From NCBI GenBank assembly GCA_002270565.1, contig NQMI01000086.1, forward strand, positions 9,326-73,325: a DNA stretch of 64,000 nucleotides, given 5' to 3'. This stretch comes from Stenocarpella maydis (taxonomy: Eukaryota; Ascomycota; Sordariomycetes; Diaporthales; Diaporthaceae). The notes under the pieces were generated by a model. It did not search any database, was not told where the DNA came from, and saw nothing but the letters and a program-made list of their open reading frames with translations. Positions 41,789 to 53,637 of this stretch are shown in pieces (positions within the stretch are counted from its first letter, which is position 1; each line of letters starts with the position of its first letter). Both the position numbers and the translations under genes were made by a program.

Positions 41789-43350
41789 ATGGTCCCTGCC
41801 CCGTCCATGTTCATCAAGTCGTTCTGGGACAGTATCAACGATATCTCGCATAGAAAGCCATAGGCGCCTTCAGGGGGAGGAAAACCAACAAGCAGCAGCA
41901 GCAGCAACAACAATAATAGCAATAATAACAAGATAGGTTTGGACGCAATCCAGCAGGGTGAGGTTGGTGGCAAGAGAGACCGTGACGGGGATGGTGACCA
42001 TAATAGAAACGAAGCATCACCCAGAGACCAATTGACCCCCAACCCATCAGTACAGCCAGAACTGTCACCGCAGCGCAGACGGATACAAGCTTGACACTAA
42101 CAAGAATCGACACCAGCTCCTTGCCTCCAGCCCAGATGTAGTACCCCTCGTTCTTAACCCCAGGCCCAGGCCAAATGCTAGCGCATAGGCGTTTATGATG
42201 AAGGTGTGTTGTATTATAAAAGCTGTGTGGCAATAGTAGTGTGCAACAGCACATTGGTGGGCTATCGCTACAGCCACCGTACTGTAGCCAGAGGGCGTAG
42301 TTGCTTACTAAGCAACTACCACCCACTATATAGACCCGAGATAGCTGGCGGGCTACGCCCACTGCATCCACTACTCGAGAGACAGAGAGAGAAATACAAG
42401 AACAACACCCCACTCGTATTGCAATACGTGACCCATCCAACAAGCTGGATAGATAGACGGCTGTTGTGTAGCTTGACTGACAGGCGTATAGACCAGCAGA
42501 CAGCACCACCCACGATAGTTGCACCATCTCGTCCTTGAGCTCCACTCAGCAGGCCATCATCACATGCACTCCCGCTGAAGCGTGCTCCTGCGTGGCCCGG
42601 CCTAGCTAGCGCTCCCGCGAGAAGCAAAGCGCCGCTATCCGACCCTTACGACGTTGATAGCATCTTATACCTAGACGGGGAGGAAGGAGAGGCTGAGGCC
42701 GGCCAACCGCAGCAGAAGCGGCAGCCTCGGGGCAACAAGAGGAAACGTGAGATTGCGAAGGCGCAGGACAGCAGCAACGGCCGCGATGACGCTAACGATG
42801 GCGACACGGACGATGAAGACGCCGACGCCGATGATCATCACAATGATGAGCAGCTGTACACAATCAAGGCTATCCTGGGCTTTCGCCACGCCCCCTCACC
42901 ACTACCGCAGGCCTTATCAACCGGAGCCGTACGTCCCGACTTGCCATAGCTGCTGGAGCTATAGGTGCGGTAGGCGGGCTACCCGGACCTATCAGACTAT
43001 ATATGGGAGGATGAGGCGGAGCTGCAAAAGTGTGCTGTGATGCTGTGCTCGCCTTCTGGGCCTTGCACCCTATTGGTGGCGGCTGGGATGGGGCACTCGG
43101 CGAGCTGCCGGGCGCGGACGCCTCGGAAAGGCTCCACAAGGTGCTCCGGATCATACGGGGCCCCAAGAAGCGCCGTGTAGCAGCGGCTGCGGGCTATGGT
43201 GGACAGAGAAAACGCGAATGCAGCAGGCCTCCAAAGGTTAAGGCAGACTTCTTCTACATTAAGTGGGTTGGGTATGCAGAATGCATGTGAGAGCCCTGGG
43301 ATGCCTTGCCTGAGGATATAGTTTATATATATCTGGAGAGGTAAGTAAAG
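41789..43350 (+). pseudogene. Two-chromodomain protein gene, RIP-broken
   Basis: The ATG at 41789 opens VPAPSMFIKSFWDSINDISH, then a TAG codon and a Ser/Asn-rich CAG/CAA repeat tract (41890-41935). From about 42539 a + frame gives LDGEEGEAEAGQPQQKRQPR with basic NLS-like and acidic (DDEDADADDHH) parts. It leads into a chromodomain-like segment (LYTIKAILGFRH ... AGYPDLSDYIWEDEAEL) in which the expected Trp and Gln codons are TAG. After a frame change a second chromodomain appears at 43246-43345 (FFYIKWVGYAECM, TGA where Trp is expected, then EPWDALPEDIVYIYLER). Stops replacing Trp and Gln are RIP-like. It might be a cellular chromodomain gene or a transposon-borne chromodomain; the absence of an adjoining integrase favours a stand-alone gene. 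Confidence 0.6.
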
Positions 43351-43547
43351 AAAAAGCCTTGCTAAGGGAGAAATTATGGGCTGGTACTATATATTACCCT
43401 ATGTATAGGTAGGTATTGTTTTCATGTAAAAACGAGTTTTAGGAGGGCATTTAGTGGGGATAAAAGAAAGGGGTAAGCTAGAATAGATAGGGATAATATA
43501 TATATTATAAGACATTATTATACTTCCATTAAGGAGCTAGCTAGGTG

Positions 43548-43800
43548 TAATGATCAGAGGGTTTCCGAGTCCGTTAAACCTGAAAGATCAAGGGTTTATG
43601 TTCGGAATATGTTGTTAGGCGGTTGATAAGCAATATTCATTAACTTGACAATAATCACTAGCTGTAAGGCTATCCAATACTGGGATTAAATACTTAGATT
43701 GATGACTAAAGAGTCTATTCTATAAAAGCTATCTACTGTGGTGATAACCATATCCTTATATATTCCGACTCTTTAGTTGGCTTATTGTTGCTCACTTGAT
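43548..43800 (+). repeat. LTR-like repeat family B, copy 1
   Basis: This starts TGTAATGATCAGAGGGTTTC and recurs in inverted orientation at about 51455-51706 and 52853-53096, with many C/T and G/A differences. A TG start and repeated association with retroelement DNA suggest an LTR or LTR end of a second element family. Confidence 0.65.
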
Positions 43801-44745
43801 CTTAGATGAGCACTTGCAGCTATTACTCGCTGTTGCTTATGGTTGCTTGCGTGAGCACTGTTGAGCTTGTGGGTCCGCAGCCCTAACCCTGTGTCTTTTA
43901 GGTTAGGCCGTGCTGACTTAGCGGCTGGGGTCCTGCGGGGTTGTGTCGTGGTGTTCGTTTTGGATGCCTGGGTCCTCAAATGGGTCCCTAGGGTGCCATT
44001 TATGTTAGCTTATAATACTATCTCCCTCCTTACTTCTTTTATCCTTAAAAGTACTCTATAAGTTATTCTTTATTTATCTATATTATTATTTATGCCTTCC
44101 TAATTTATTATATTATCTAGAGTTAAAGATTCTTAGGTTGCGAAAAGTTCCACTATAGGAGTATCTAAGAAATATTAAGCTTGCCTTAATTATTATACCT
44201 TTATTAAATAGTATAATTATAAAGTTGCTCTATATTTCTATTATTTATCTAAGGACCTGGTTTATAAGATGATTAATTCTATAGAAAGCTATTTATAGTG
44301 CACTAAGCATGGTTGTTCTTGTGATGCATCGTGCATACTGGTATCTTTTTATAAGTGTTTTGTTCCCACGGGTTATTATTAGGCTAACCTTTACAGTGTT
44401 ACGCATTACTAATGAATTAGCTAAGCTAAATAATTGTGAGATTAAAGAGGAAGAGCGTTTAAAAGAGATATAAGCATAGTTCCAAAGGGCTTAGGATTCC
44501 TTAAATAAATCTTTAGCTCATTTGGCTCATTTGAAGAAGCAAAAACGTTTCCTTTAGGAGAAAGGGGTGAAGTTGGCAAATAAGGGGTTGGCTGAGGAGG
44601 AGCGGGCCCTTACTGCTAAGGTAGTGCAGGAGGTTGTGGCTGCTAAGGGGTCTCTTCTTAGTCCTTATTTTGATTGGAATTCTATAAGTACTGGAAATAT
44701 AATGGTGGATTGGTCCGGGTTTTTAGTTGGGGGTAAAAGAAATAT
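43801..44745 (+). pseudogene. Retroelement-associated coiled-coil ORF remnant, copy 1
   Basis: Between repeat B and LTR A lies a damaged + frame. Its clearest part, 44567-44760, reads KLANKGLAEEERALTAKVVQ and ends FDWNSISTGNIMVDWSGF. A Cys-rich stretch (CTKHGCSCDASC) occurs upstream near 44310-44340. A Cys-rich start, a charged helix and a DW-rich tail resemble small ORFs often found inside fungal retroelement nests; the identity is by general resemblance only. A second, better copy is at 53094. Confidence 0.45.
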
Positions 44746-45297
44746 TGTTAAACGGAACTGCTCAGCAAGGAGTTACCCTAGACTTCGTGCAAGGAGTTAC
44801 CCTAGACTTGTGAGTCAGGCGATTTTCGCTAAGTATGCCTAGTGCGTGCGTGATGCAAGATGAGTTTGGTGGCCGTGAGTCGATTATTTTGGCCTGCATT
44901 TGCACCTTAATTTAGACCTCTGCATTACCCTTATCTCTTACCCAAAAAGTATATAACTTAGTGCATTGGATAGCTTGATTTCTGAAGTATATATGTACTT
45001 AATTTGGGTATTGCTAGGGCTATGGTTGGCTAGTTGCTTGGAACCAAAGATGGTGTGTTGGAAGGGCGAATTTTCCGGCATTTGCAAATTTGCACCAGAG
45101 CCTACCGCAGCGTGCCCGCGGGTGAGACGACGTCGGAGGGTATATAAGGAGGGCTTACAGAAGCCCAACTTAATTCAATACAAAGTTGTCCAGACCATTG
45201 TCAATCGTCCCAATTCGCCTCAGAGCACCATACTGCGACCCTGCCGAAACACACACACGCTGAACTGAATGCTATTTTATAGCTATTAAATTCATTA
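44746..45297 (+). repeat. Copia-type LTR, copy A1 (5' LTR)
   Basis: Runs from TGTTAAACGG to TTCATTA (CA changed to TA). It holds two copies of a 20-bp unit (CAAGGAGTTACCCTAGACTT at 44766 and 44790), a promoter with GGGTATATAAGGAGGG near 45137 and a transcribed leader. It is followed three bases later by a primer-binding site, so it is the 5' LTR of the copia element. Confidence 0.85.
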
Positions 45298-45299
45298 GA

Positions 45300-45311
45300 G
45301 GTTATGAGCCC
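45300..45311 (+). other. Primer-binding site, half-tRNA (initiator Met) type
   Basis: GGTTATGAGCCC immediately after the 5' LTR is complementary to the anticodon stem-loop of eukaryotic initiator methionine tRNA (…GGGCTCATAACC). Priming from an internally cleaved initiator tRNA is known for Drosophila copia and several fungal copia elements; most LTR elements instead use the tRNA 3' end. Confidence 0.65.
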
Positions 45312-48300
45312 GGCTCTAGCAGTTAGCGCCCTGAAACAATATTGAATTTAGGCCTTAAAAAACCTACCTATCTGTATGCTACAGCGCTATTTGCACTGAT
45401 TAGCGGACCAGCCAAAGCATCGCTGGTTTGGGCCTGTAATGCCCAGAAATAACTGCAAAAAAAGAGCAAAAATTGCTTGCTGGGTAATTTAAACTTATAG
45501 CCCTTAGCGCACATTATGCTACGGACACCATTTCTTATAATTGCAACTTTAATGCTAGCATTTTATATGAGGGAAAGTTTTACTTTAGAGACTATATATC
45601 AGAGGATTATGCCTAGGATTTCTATAGAATAGGCACTAAGGAAATTTATAATTATACTATTGGGTTGCTATAAATTATACTTTCTAGCAATATTCTGCCC
45701 CTTATATACCTATTCTTTAGGTATATTTAGTCTTCCTTAATAGCTAATATAGCTTTTAGTGCTCCTGTAGAGGGGACTACCCCTAATTCCTGGGGGAATA
45801 GGGCTCTATTAGAGCGCTTAGATCTGCAAAATCAGCAGATTTTAGACCTAAACACCCGTTTAGAGTCTATATAAGAGCTATTAGCTCAGCAAGTAGCCAC
45901 TAGTAATACCCTTTAAGGTACGCTAGGGGAATTAGCTACTACTATTCAGGGCCTATCGGCCCTAGTAGCCCAGCAGGCGCCCCAGCCGGCGCCTCCAGCG
46001 CCCCCAGCGCCTCCAGCGCCTCAAGCGCCCCAGACGGCCCCCTCGGAGCCTATGGATGTCGAAAGTTCTTCTACAGGGCCTACGGGCTCTGATCAGAGGC
46101 CTATGGGCCCTAGAAGGCAGCCAGAACCCACTGGATTTAATTCGGATTTTAGTAAGGAGCTCTCTAAGAAGGTATATACCTTCCCAGAGATATATTACCT
46201 AAAAGGCCCTAAAAATTTCAACTAGTAAAAGCAAGCGTTTGCTATTATGCTATAGACTATAGGGTATAGCTAATTTCTCGCAGACCCTTCTGTAGCTAAT
46301 AGCCTAAATAATAGTGATTAGGCTATTCTCTTAATGCTCCTAAGAGATAGCTTATCTTCAAGCCTATAGGCTGCTATTGCTTGGATCTTAGGCCCTATAG
46401 AAGCCTATAAGCTACTAAAGGACCAGTATTCTCATTCTATAGGTTTATAGAGAGATTTACTATATAGGGAATTTCACTCCCTAAAATATGCTTCTAGTAT
46501 AAACCTAGCGGAATTTAATGCCTAGTTTAATAGCCTAATTTCCAGGCTATAGCTTACTAGGGCTTAAATAGAGCTAACTAGCCTAATAAATTAGTACCTA
46601 GGCTCCTTAAAAAGAGCATTTCTATAGTAGGCAGAGCAGCTTAGAGGAACTATCTATATGCTAAAAGCTATAGACTGGCCTACTAATAAGCTAAATCTAT
46701 AGTTCCTTATAGTGGATATATTAGAAGAGACTAGAAATCCATCTTTAGCATCCTATTAGGTTGCTAAAGGGGAATAGAAACTTCCTTTAGGCCCTTAGGA
46801 GCCTAAAAATCAGTCTTTAGGCTTAAAAAGGCCTAAAAAGACTAGAAATAAAGGGCAGGACCCTAAAAAGGCTAAAGAAAATAAGCCTAATAAGGGATCT
46901 AGGGGCTTTAGTAATAAGAAAAAATCTATAGAGCCTAAATTACCTAATGGGAAGCCCCCTGAAAATTCAGGGGACTATACCTATGTATTAGGCTATTTAG
47001 CCTATAATAATAAAGAATTAGCTCCTAATAAGAGCTATTCTTTAGGTGATGAGGCTAGTAATTCAGACAGCTTGTCTATAGCCTTAGAAAGCCCCTGTAA
47101 GCTCTGCTATAGGGGTTTACAATTAAAAGGGCCCCCTAAGAAGGGCCCTAAGCCTTCTAGGCCTAATAGGCCTACTGCCCTATTATATGATATTAGTTCT
47201 ATAATGCATATAGTAAATAGCTATTTTTTATTTATTGATTTAGTAATAACTAGCGATTTTGGGTACCTGCAAATAGGTGGGGGTAGGGTATACTCCTTAG
47301 GTAGAGGTACTGCTATATTTCAGGTAATTAGCTCTAAAAGCCCAGCTAAGACTAAGTGTTTAATTCTAAAGGAGGCACTATATGTGCCCTCTATGGATAT
47401 TAGTATCTTTAGTGGCCTTTGCCACTATAGTGTTGGGGGTTATCTTTTAAGAAATACCCTATATAGGGCTAATAAGCAACTAATTATACACCTAGACCCT
47501 TCTAAAATGGGATTTTTTATCCCTTAGAAGGGAATATAGGCTCTAAAGACCTATATTACTTAAGCTAATAGTATATACTATATTCCTAGTAGTAGTATAA
47601 ATGCCTTAAAGATAGTGCTGCCTCCTTTTAATAGGAAAGCAGCTAGGGATTATAAGAAGATCCCTACCCCTTAAGAGTTTATTCTTTTAAGGGAAGAATT
47701 AGGCCCTTCTGGGTCCTTTATAGGCTCTATTGCCTTAGAATTTAGGCTAGTATTGCCTAATTCTGAGTTATAGGGTTTTCCGGTTTAGGTCCCTTGTATG
47801 CCCCTTCTATAGGTCCTTCCCCGCGGGTAGAACCGCTTATAGGAAATAGGGGGGATAGGGCTATAGAGGACCTAAAAGATCTTCTTTTAGAAGGCCTCTT
47901 GCCTTTTAAGAAAGCTATTAGACCTTCTAAAGGGTCTCCTAAGCTACTTAAACTAGCCTATCTCTAGTATAAGAGATTGGGGCATATTAGTCTTTATTTG
48001 CTAAAGAAGATAGCTAAGATAGCTTAGGGAGTACCTAATTTTAATTTAATCTTAAAAGGGAATTTTCTATACCTAGCCTATAATAGAGCTAAGGCTATTT
48101 ATAGGCTAAATTATAAGCCTATTAATAATCTAGAGGGTATATTAGACTCTTTAAGAGAGGATACCTTTTCTATTAAGCTTATGCCTTATAATAAGTGCCC
48201 TATTAGGCTACTAATAGTGGATAGAAAATCTAGGTTTAGGTAGCTTTTCCTATTAAGAAATTAAGATGGGGACTTAATAATAAATACTATTAAGGGCTTC

Positions 48301-48604
48301 TTTAGGTCCTTAAAGGCCCTATTTAGGCGGTACCCTAGGGGCTTTTATTTTAATAATAGGAAGGAGATAAATGCCCAGCTATAGGTCTGGCTATAGTATA
48401 AGGGTATAGCCTTTTTAATAAATAGCCCCTATATTTATGAGTAAAATGATCTAATAGAATGCTTTATTTAAGTGATTTTAGACCCTCTTAGGGCTACTAT
48501 GCTTGCTGCAGGCCTACTGCTATATCTATAGTGTTTTATTATACCTGCTATACTTAAGTTAGTTAACTTAACTGCCCTAATAAATAGAGACCTTATAGTC
48601 TATT

Positions 48605-49188
48605 TGTTAAACGGAACCGCTCAGCAGGGCGTTGGTACTCCGTGCAAGGAGTTACCCTAGACTTCGTTGTAAGGAGTTACCCTAGACTTTCTAGCAAGGA
48701 GTTACCCTAGACTTGCGAGTCAGGCGATTTTCGCTAAGTACGCCCAGTGCGTGCGCGACGCAAGATGAGTTTGGTGGGCGTGAGTCGATTATTTTGGCCT
48801 GCATTCGCACCTTAATTCAGACCTCTGCATTACCCTTATTTCTTACCCAAAAAGTATATAACTTATTGCATTAGATAGCTTGATTTCTGAAGTTTGTATG
48901 TACCTAATTTGGGAATTGCTAGGGCTATGGTTGGCTGGTGGCTTGGAACCAAAGATGGTGTGTTGGAAGGGCGAATTCTCCGGCATTTGCACCAGAGCCT
49001 ACCGCAGCATGCCCAGGGGTGAGACGAGGTCGGAGGGTATATAAGGAGGGCTTACAGAAGCCCAACTTAATTCAATACAAAGTTGTCCAGAACATTGTCA
49101 ATTGTCCGAATTCGCCTCAGAGCACTACACTGCGACCCTGCCGAAACACACGCTGAACTGAATGCTATTTTATAGCACATATTCATCA
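48605..49188 (+). repeat. Copia-type LTR, copy A2, inserted inside pol
   Basis: It shares the whole A1 sequence from TGTTAAACGG to TTCATCA, with three 20-bp units (48645, 48670, 48695; the middle one starts with T) and TATATAAGG near 49038. It sits between integrase and reverse transcriptase of the same-strand copia element and is not followed by the primer-binding site, so it behaves as a solo LTR nested in the element. No clear 5-bp target duplication was recognised. Confidence 0.8.
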
Positions 49189-50834
49189 GAGCTGGGTCTC
49201 AAATAGACCCCCTAGAAGAGCCTCTCTTAGGCTTACCTGCACTCTCTATAGAAGGGGACCCCACTGGGGGTTCCAGGGAATTAGAGGATATAGGGCCTAA
49301 TTTAGGCCCTATAAAGTTGTCCCCAGAGGGTATAGGGCTAACTCTACCTGAAGAAATGAACCTATTATATGCTAAATAGATCATCTACTCTATTTTCAAA
49401 AGAGCACACTAAATAGCGTTTAGTACTATAAATGCTATAGCCCCCTAAACCTGGAAATAGGTGCTAAAAAGCCCTAATAGGGCTAAATAGCTATAGGCAA
49501 TCTATAGCGAATTTAAGTAATTAATTTTGCAAAATACCCTTAAATTTAGCTATTAAATTAGCTTCTAGAAGGTCAAAAGCTTATAACTAGTTAACTAGTC
49601 CTATAAGACAAAAAGGATAAGAATAATAGGGTCTTTAAATTTAAAGCCTAATTAGTAGTTAGAGGGTTTCAGTAGAGGAAAGGGGTAGATTTTACTAAGA
49701 CCTTTGCCTTAACCTCTAGCCCTCCTACCTAAAGGGTACTACTAGCACTAGCTGCTATTCTTAATTAGGAAATTAAGCAGATTAATTTTATAGGTGCCTT
49801 CCTAAATAGTATACTAAAAGAATAGGTCTTTATAGAGCTTTCAGAGGGGTTTAAAGAATTTACTACCCAAACTAGTAGCTAAATTTAATAGCTATTAACT
49901 AGGGCTAGCTATAACCCCTCTACTTAGTAGATAATTCAGCTAAATAAAGCTCTATATAGCCTAAAGCAGGCCCTTAGGGAGTGGCAACAGATAATTATTA
50001 ACCTCTTAAAAGGTTTAGGCTTTAAACTGCTACTCTTAGACTCCGCCATTTTCTATAGTAAGGCGTTAGGCCTATTTATAGTATCCTATATTAATAACTG
50101 CCTAATAATAGGGCCTAAAATCTCCAAAATTCACGCCTTAAAACGCCAAATCTATAAGGCATACACTATAAAAGATAGGGGCCCTACAAGCTTCTTTCTA
50201 GGTGTTCAAATTATTAGGGACTACCCTAATCAAACCCTATAGCTCTCCTAAAGCTGGTATATTAAGGAAGCTATTAGAACCTTTAACTTAGAGGGTTCTA
50301 GGCCTATTTTAGTTCCTCTTTAGCTAAACTTAGTTAACTTAGGCCTTATTAAAGGGCCTATACTTAATTAAATTTAATATAAGTGCTTTTAAGCTATAAT
50401 AGATACTACTATATATTTAGTTACTTAAACTAGGCCTAATATTAGCTTCCTAGTCTAATAGCTAGCTAGAGCCTTCCAAGCATCTAAATCTTAGCATTTA
50501 GTAGCTATATAGAACTTATTTAGGTACCTAAATAGCTATTAATATCTTGCTATTAGGTATTCTGCTAGGGGTCTTAAAGACTCCCTATAGAGCTCTCTCC
50601 TAGAGCCTATAGGCTATTCTAATAGCAATTATACTAGGGATAAGGCTTCCTTTAAATTAATATATGGGTATATATTTACCTTAGGAGAAGGGCCTATTTC
50701 CTGGAAATTAAAGTAAGGAAGCACTATAGCATTATTAATGCTAGAGGCTGAATTTATAGGGCTTATAGAGGCTACTCGGGAAATCCAGTGGCTTCGAGGG
50801 CTCTATATAGAACTGAATAGGCCTATTCCTAGGC

Positions 50835-52238
50835 NGTGCAAAATTCTTACATTTAGCTATTAAGCCTCCTTCTTTATAGCCTCTAACTCTTCCTCCAGTT
50901 AATAATATATTAGGGTAACCTTATTTAACTAATCAGGAATAAGACCTTAAACGTTATAGTTGGATAGATTAAAGCGGATATAGGTCTAATAGCAAATAAA
51001 TTCTAAATCTACAACCTTACAGTCCTTAGCTAGGTTATATTCCTTATAATAAAAACAAGGTATAAAAATAATACTACCCTTTAAGGTAATAGCAAAAAGA
51101 AGGGCGGCCTTATGCTTAGTAACAGAAAAGGACTTTACAAGATAAGACTTAATAACCTTACCTAATATAATAAATTAAGAAGAAATAAATAAGAATATAG
51201 ATAAGTAAAAATAACTTACAGAATACTTTTAAGGATAAAAGAAGTAAGAAGGGAGATAGTATTATGAACTAATATATATTAACAGCTAACTACTGCAGAA
51301 GATAACCCCGCAGGTCGGGAAGTAGCCCCCAAAAGGAGCGCCCCGCCTGATCCAATCAGTAACGCTACCTTATCAGGGTTAGGGTCAGGGACTCACCACA
51401 ATTAATAAGATCATTATTAATTCCATCAAGCAACACTTAATCAATAGGATTATTATTAATACTATTAATAACGAATAGAGAGTCAGAATATATAAGAATA
51501 TAGTTATCACTACATTAGATAGCTTTTATAAAATAAACTCTTTAGTTATCAATCTAAGTATTCAATCCCAACGTTAAATAGCCTCACAGCTAGTAATCAT
51601 TATCAAATCAATAATATTGCTTAACAACCGCCTAACAACATATTCCAAACATAAACCCTTGATCTTTCAGGTTTAACGAACTCGGAAACCCCTTTGATCA
51701 TTACACCAGAAGCTAGCAACTAATTACCCCATTTAACTAATAACCTAAATACTAGTTACACCTAAAACTCATCTAAATGAATACTAGTATTTACACTCTG
51801 CACTCTAGTAAATACTAGTTATAGGAAAACAAGATCAGAATGATATAGCATGACTAATAAACTAAAGATAGCTAGGAACTAGGACTAGTTAGATAATAAT
51901 TAAATAAGTTTCATTCCTAATAATAAGAATCAGGTACTAAGATGAGCTACCCATAGGTGCATTTCCTTTACTACCCTTATTACTAGTACCTATAAATTCA
52001 GACCAACTAGTACTATTATCTATTAAGGAACTCTAATTAAAAACTCCTACTTCATCCTTAGAATGCAGTTATGCCTCCTGCGCTACTATCCCACTAGCCT
52101 CTTTGGTGGAACTTTAGTAAACCACCTTAACGGACGGCTTGGCAATCCGCCTCTACTTAGTATTGGCTTCCTTCTTTTCTATATAATCTAACTTATTTAA
52201 ATTTAATAAACCCTAATGAATAGCCTGAGATATCCTCN
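50835..52238. other. Repeat junction bounded by single N positions, with inverted family B sequence
   Basis: Single Ns at 50835 and 52238 mark unresolved assembly positions. Between them, about 51215-51275 is the reverse complement of 44000-44057 and about 51455-51706 the reverse complement of 43530-43780. Thus a copy of the repeat-B element lies here on the minus strand. The rest (51710-52230) is AT-rich with no gene. Confidence 0.6.
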
Positions 52239-52803
52239 AGTTCAGCGTGTGTTTCGGCAGGGTCGCAGTATAGTGCTCTGAGGCGAATTCGGACAATTGA
52301 CAATGGTCTGGACAACTTTGTATTGAATTAAGTTGGGCTTCTGTAAGCCCTCCTTATATACCCTCCGACCTCGTCTCACCCCTGGGCACGCTGCGGTAGG
52401 CTCTGGTGCAAATTTGCAAATGCCGGAGAATTCGCCCTTCCAACACACCATCTTTGGTTCCAAGCCACCAGCCAACCATAGCCCTGGCAATGCCCAAATT
52501 AAGTACATACAAACTTCAGAAATCAAGCTATCTAATGCACTAAGTTATATACTTTTTGGGTAAGAAATAAGGGTAATGCAGAGGTCTGAATTAAGGTGCA
52601 AATGCAGGCCAAAATAATCGACTCACGGCCACCAAACTCATCTTGCGTCGCGCACGCACTGGGCGTACTTAGCGAAAATCGCCTGACTCGCAAGAAGTCT
52701 AGGGTAACTCCTTGCTAGCAAGTCTAGGGTAACTCCTTACAAGAAGTCTAGGGTAACTCCTTGCAGGAAGTGCCAACGCCCTGCTGAGCGGTTCCGTTTA
52801 ACA
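52239..52803 (-). repeat. Copia-type LTR, copy A3, inverted
   Basis: Reverse complement of A2 over most of its length: right end TGTTAAACGG (complement) at 52803, three 20-bp units, TATATAAGG near 52360. It lacks about the last 40-50 bp of the family because the N at 52238 cuts it. Orientation is opposite to A1, A2 and A4. Confidence 0.82.
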
Positions 52804-52852
52804 GCCTCATATAATAGCTTGATGGCTTAATATGCAAGCCTGCAAGCTACTA

Positions 52853-53096
52853 AAGAGTTAGAATATATATATGGATATGGTTATCACTATAGTAGATAGT
52901 TTTCATAGAATAGACTCTTTAGTTGTTAATCTAAATATTTAATCCCTATATTGGATAGCTTTATAGCTAGTAATCATTATTAGCTAATAATATTGCTCAA
53001 CAACCGTCTAATAATGTATTCCGAATATAAACCCTTAATCTCTTAGGTTTAATATACTCGGAAACCTTCTGATCATTACACATTATGCCAACTTAT
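52853..53096 (-). repeat. LTR-like repeat family B, copy 3, inverted
   Basis: Reverse complement of 43548-43780 with many transitions. Its outer TGTAATGATCAG end is at 53096, directly abutting the coiled-coil ORF remnant that follows. Confidence 0.65.
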
Positions 53097-53637
53097 TCGT
53101 TCTATACAGCTAGTAAGGCCCCTTATATTACCTCTAAGGAAGATTCTTCTTGTTACTTTAAGTGCATTTATTGAAAATATAGAAACTGTATCATGCATAG
53201 GCTTATGCCTACCCAGATGCAGAAGATTGCTGAGCAGTATAACCTGGCTGAGGCCGCGCTAAATAAGGCTAAGTAGGAGCTAGAGAAGGCAGCTATAAAG
53301 GTATGTTAATTGCACAAATAGTGGCATTTGTGGGCCGAGAGGATGGCGCGTGCCGTGCATTGGGGCATCAACACCATCAATGAGTTGGATCGTGTGGAAA
53401 GGGCGGAGGCTAAAGCTAAGTGCAAGCAAATCACTAAATATTCTACTGAGGTTATTTAGCAGATTTTCACTAAGGGGGCTGGTAATGTATTAGTATAGGA
53501 GGCTTGGTTGCATTCTAAGGGTAAGGTTGGTGTTTTTAATTAGAGTTCCTTAGTGGGCGATGGTACTAATTGGTCTGAATTTATGGGTATTAGTAATAAA
53601 GGGGGTGTACTTGTGGGTGGCTTTTCTGATTCCTGAT
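53094..53637 (+). pseudogene. Retroelement-associated Cys/coiled-coil ORF remnant, copy 2
   Basis: Reads PTYSFYTASKAPYITSKEDS, then a Cys-containing stretch (CYFKCIY, YRNCIM), a charged coiled-coil-like helix (MQKIAEQYNLAEAALNKAK) interrupted by TAG codons, INELDRVERAEAKAKC, and ends NWSEFMGISNKGGVLVGGFS with TGA at about 53635. Layout matches copy 1 at 43801-44745 and both are followed by an A-family LTR. Function unknown; a DNA- or RNA-binding accessory protein of an element is a guess. Confidence 0.5.

Larger units (their letters stand above)
45298..50834 (+). mobile_element. Ty1/copia retrotransposon internal region, RIP-degraded and interrupted
   Basis: Order of domains is copia-type (integrase before reverse transcriptase). 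A Gag-like part (45760-46750) has LLERLDLQNQQILDLNTRLE, a Pro/Ala-rich linker and LKYASSINLAEFNAQFNSLI-type sequence. The protease region near 47160-47520 reads LLYDISSIMHIVNSYF, where LxDTGSTxH is expected. Pre-integrase and integrase lie near 47940-48600 (KRLGHISLYLLKK, LIVDRKSRF). After an LTR insertion (48605-49188) come reverse transcriptase (49300-50300; VVRGFQQRKGVDFTKTFA-like, ALYSLKQALREW, SYINNCLIIG in place of YVDD) and RNase H (50560-50830; EAEFIGLIEATREIQWLRGL). Frequent TAG/TAA at Gln positions show RIP. One stretch, 47072-47527, is still open for 151 codons. The right end stops at a single N at 50835. Confidence 0.85.

Noticed and set aside
41835..42545. Minus-strand 236-codon ORF with poly-Leu/Cys tract as a membrane protein.
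   Set aside because: It is the antisense shadow of a CAG/CAA repeat on the + strand, where a hydrophilic Ser/Asn-rich frame links to the chromodomain pseudogene.
44766..44809. CRISPR-like direct repeats (20-bp units with short spacers).
   Set aside because: Spacers are 4-5 bp, the units lie inside LTRs, and the organism is a eukaryote.
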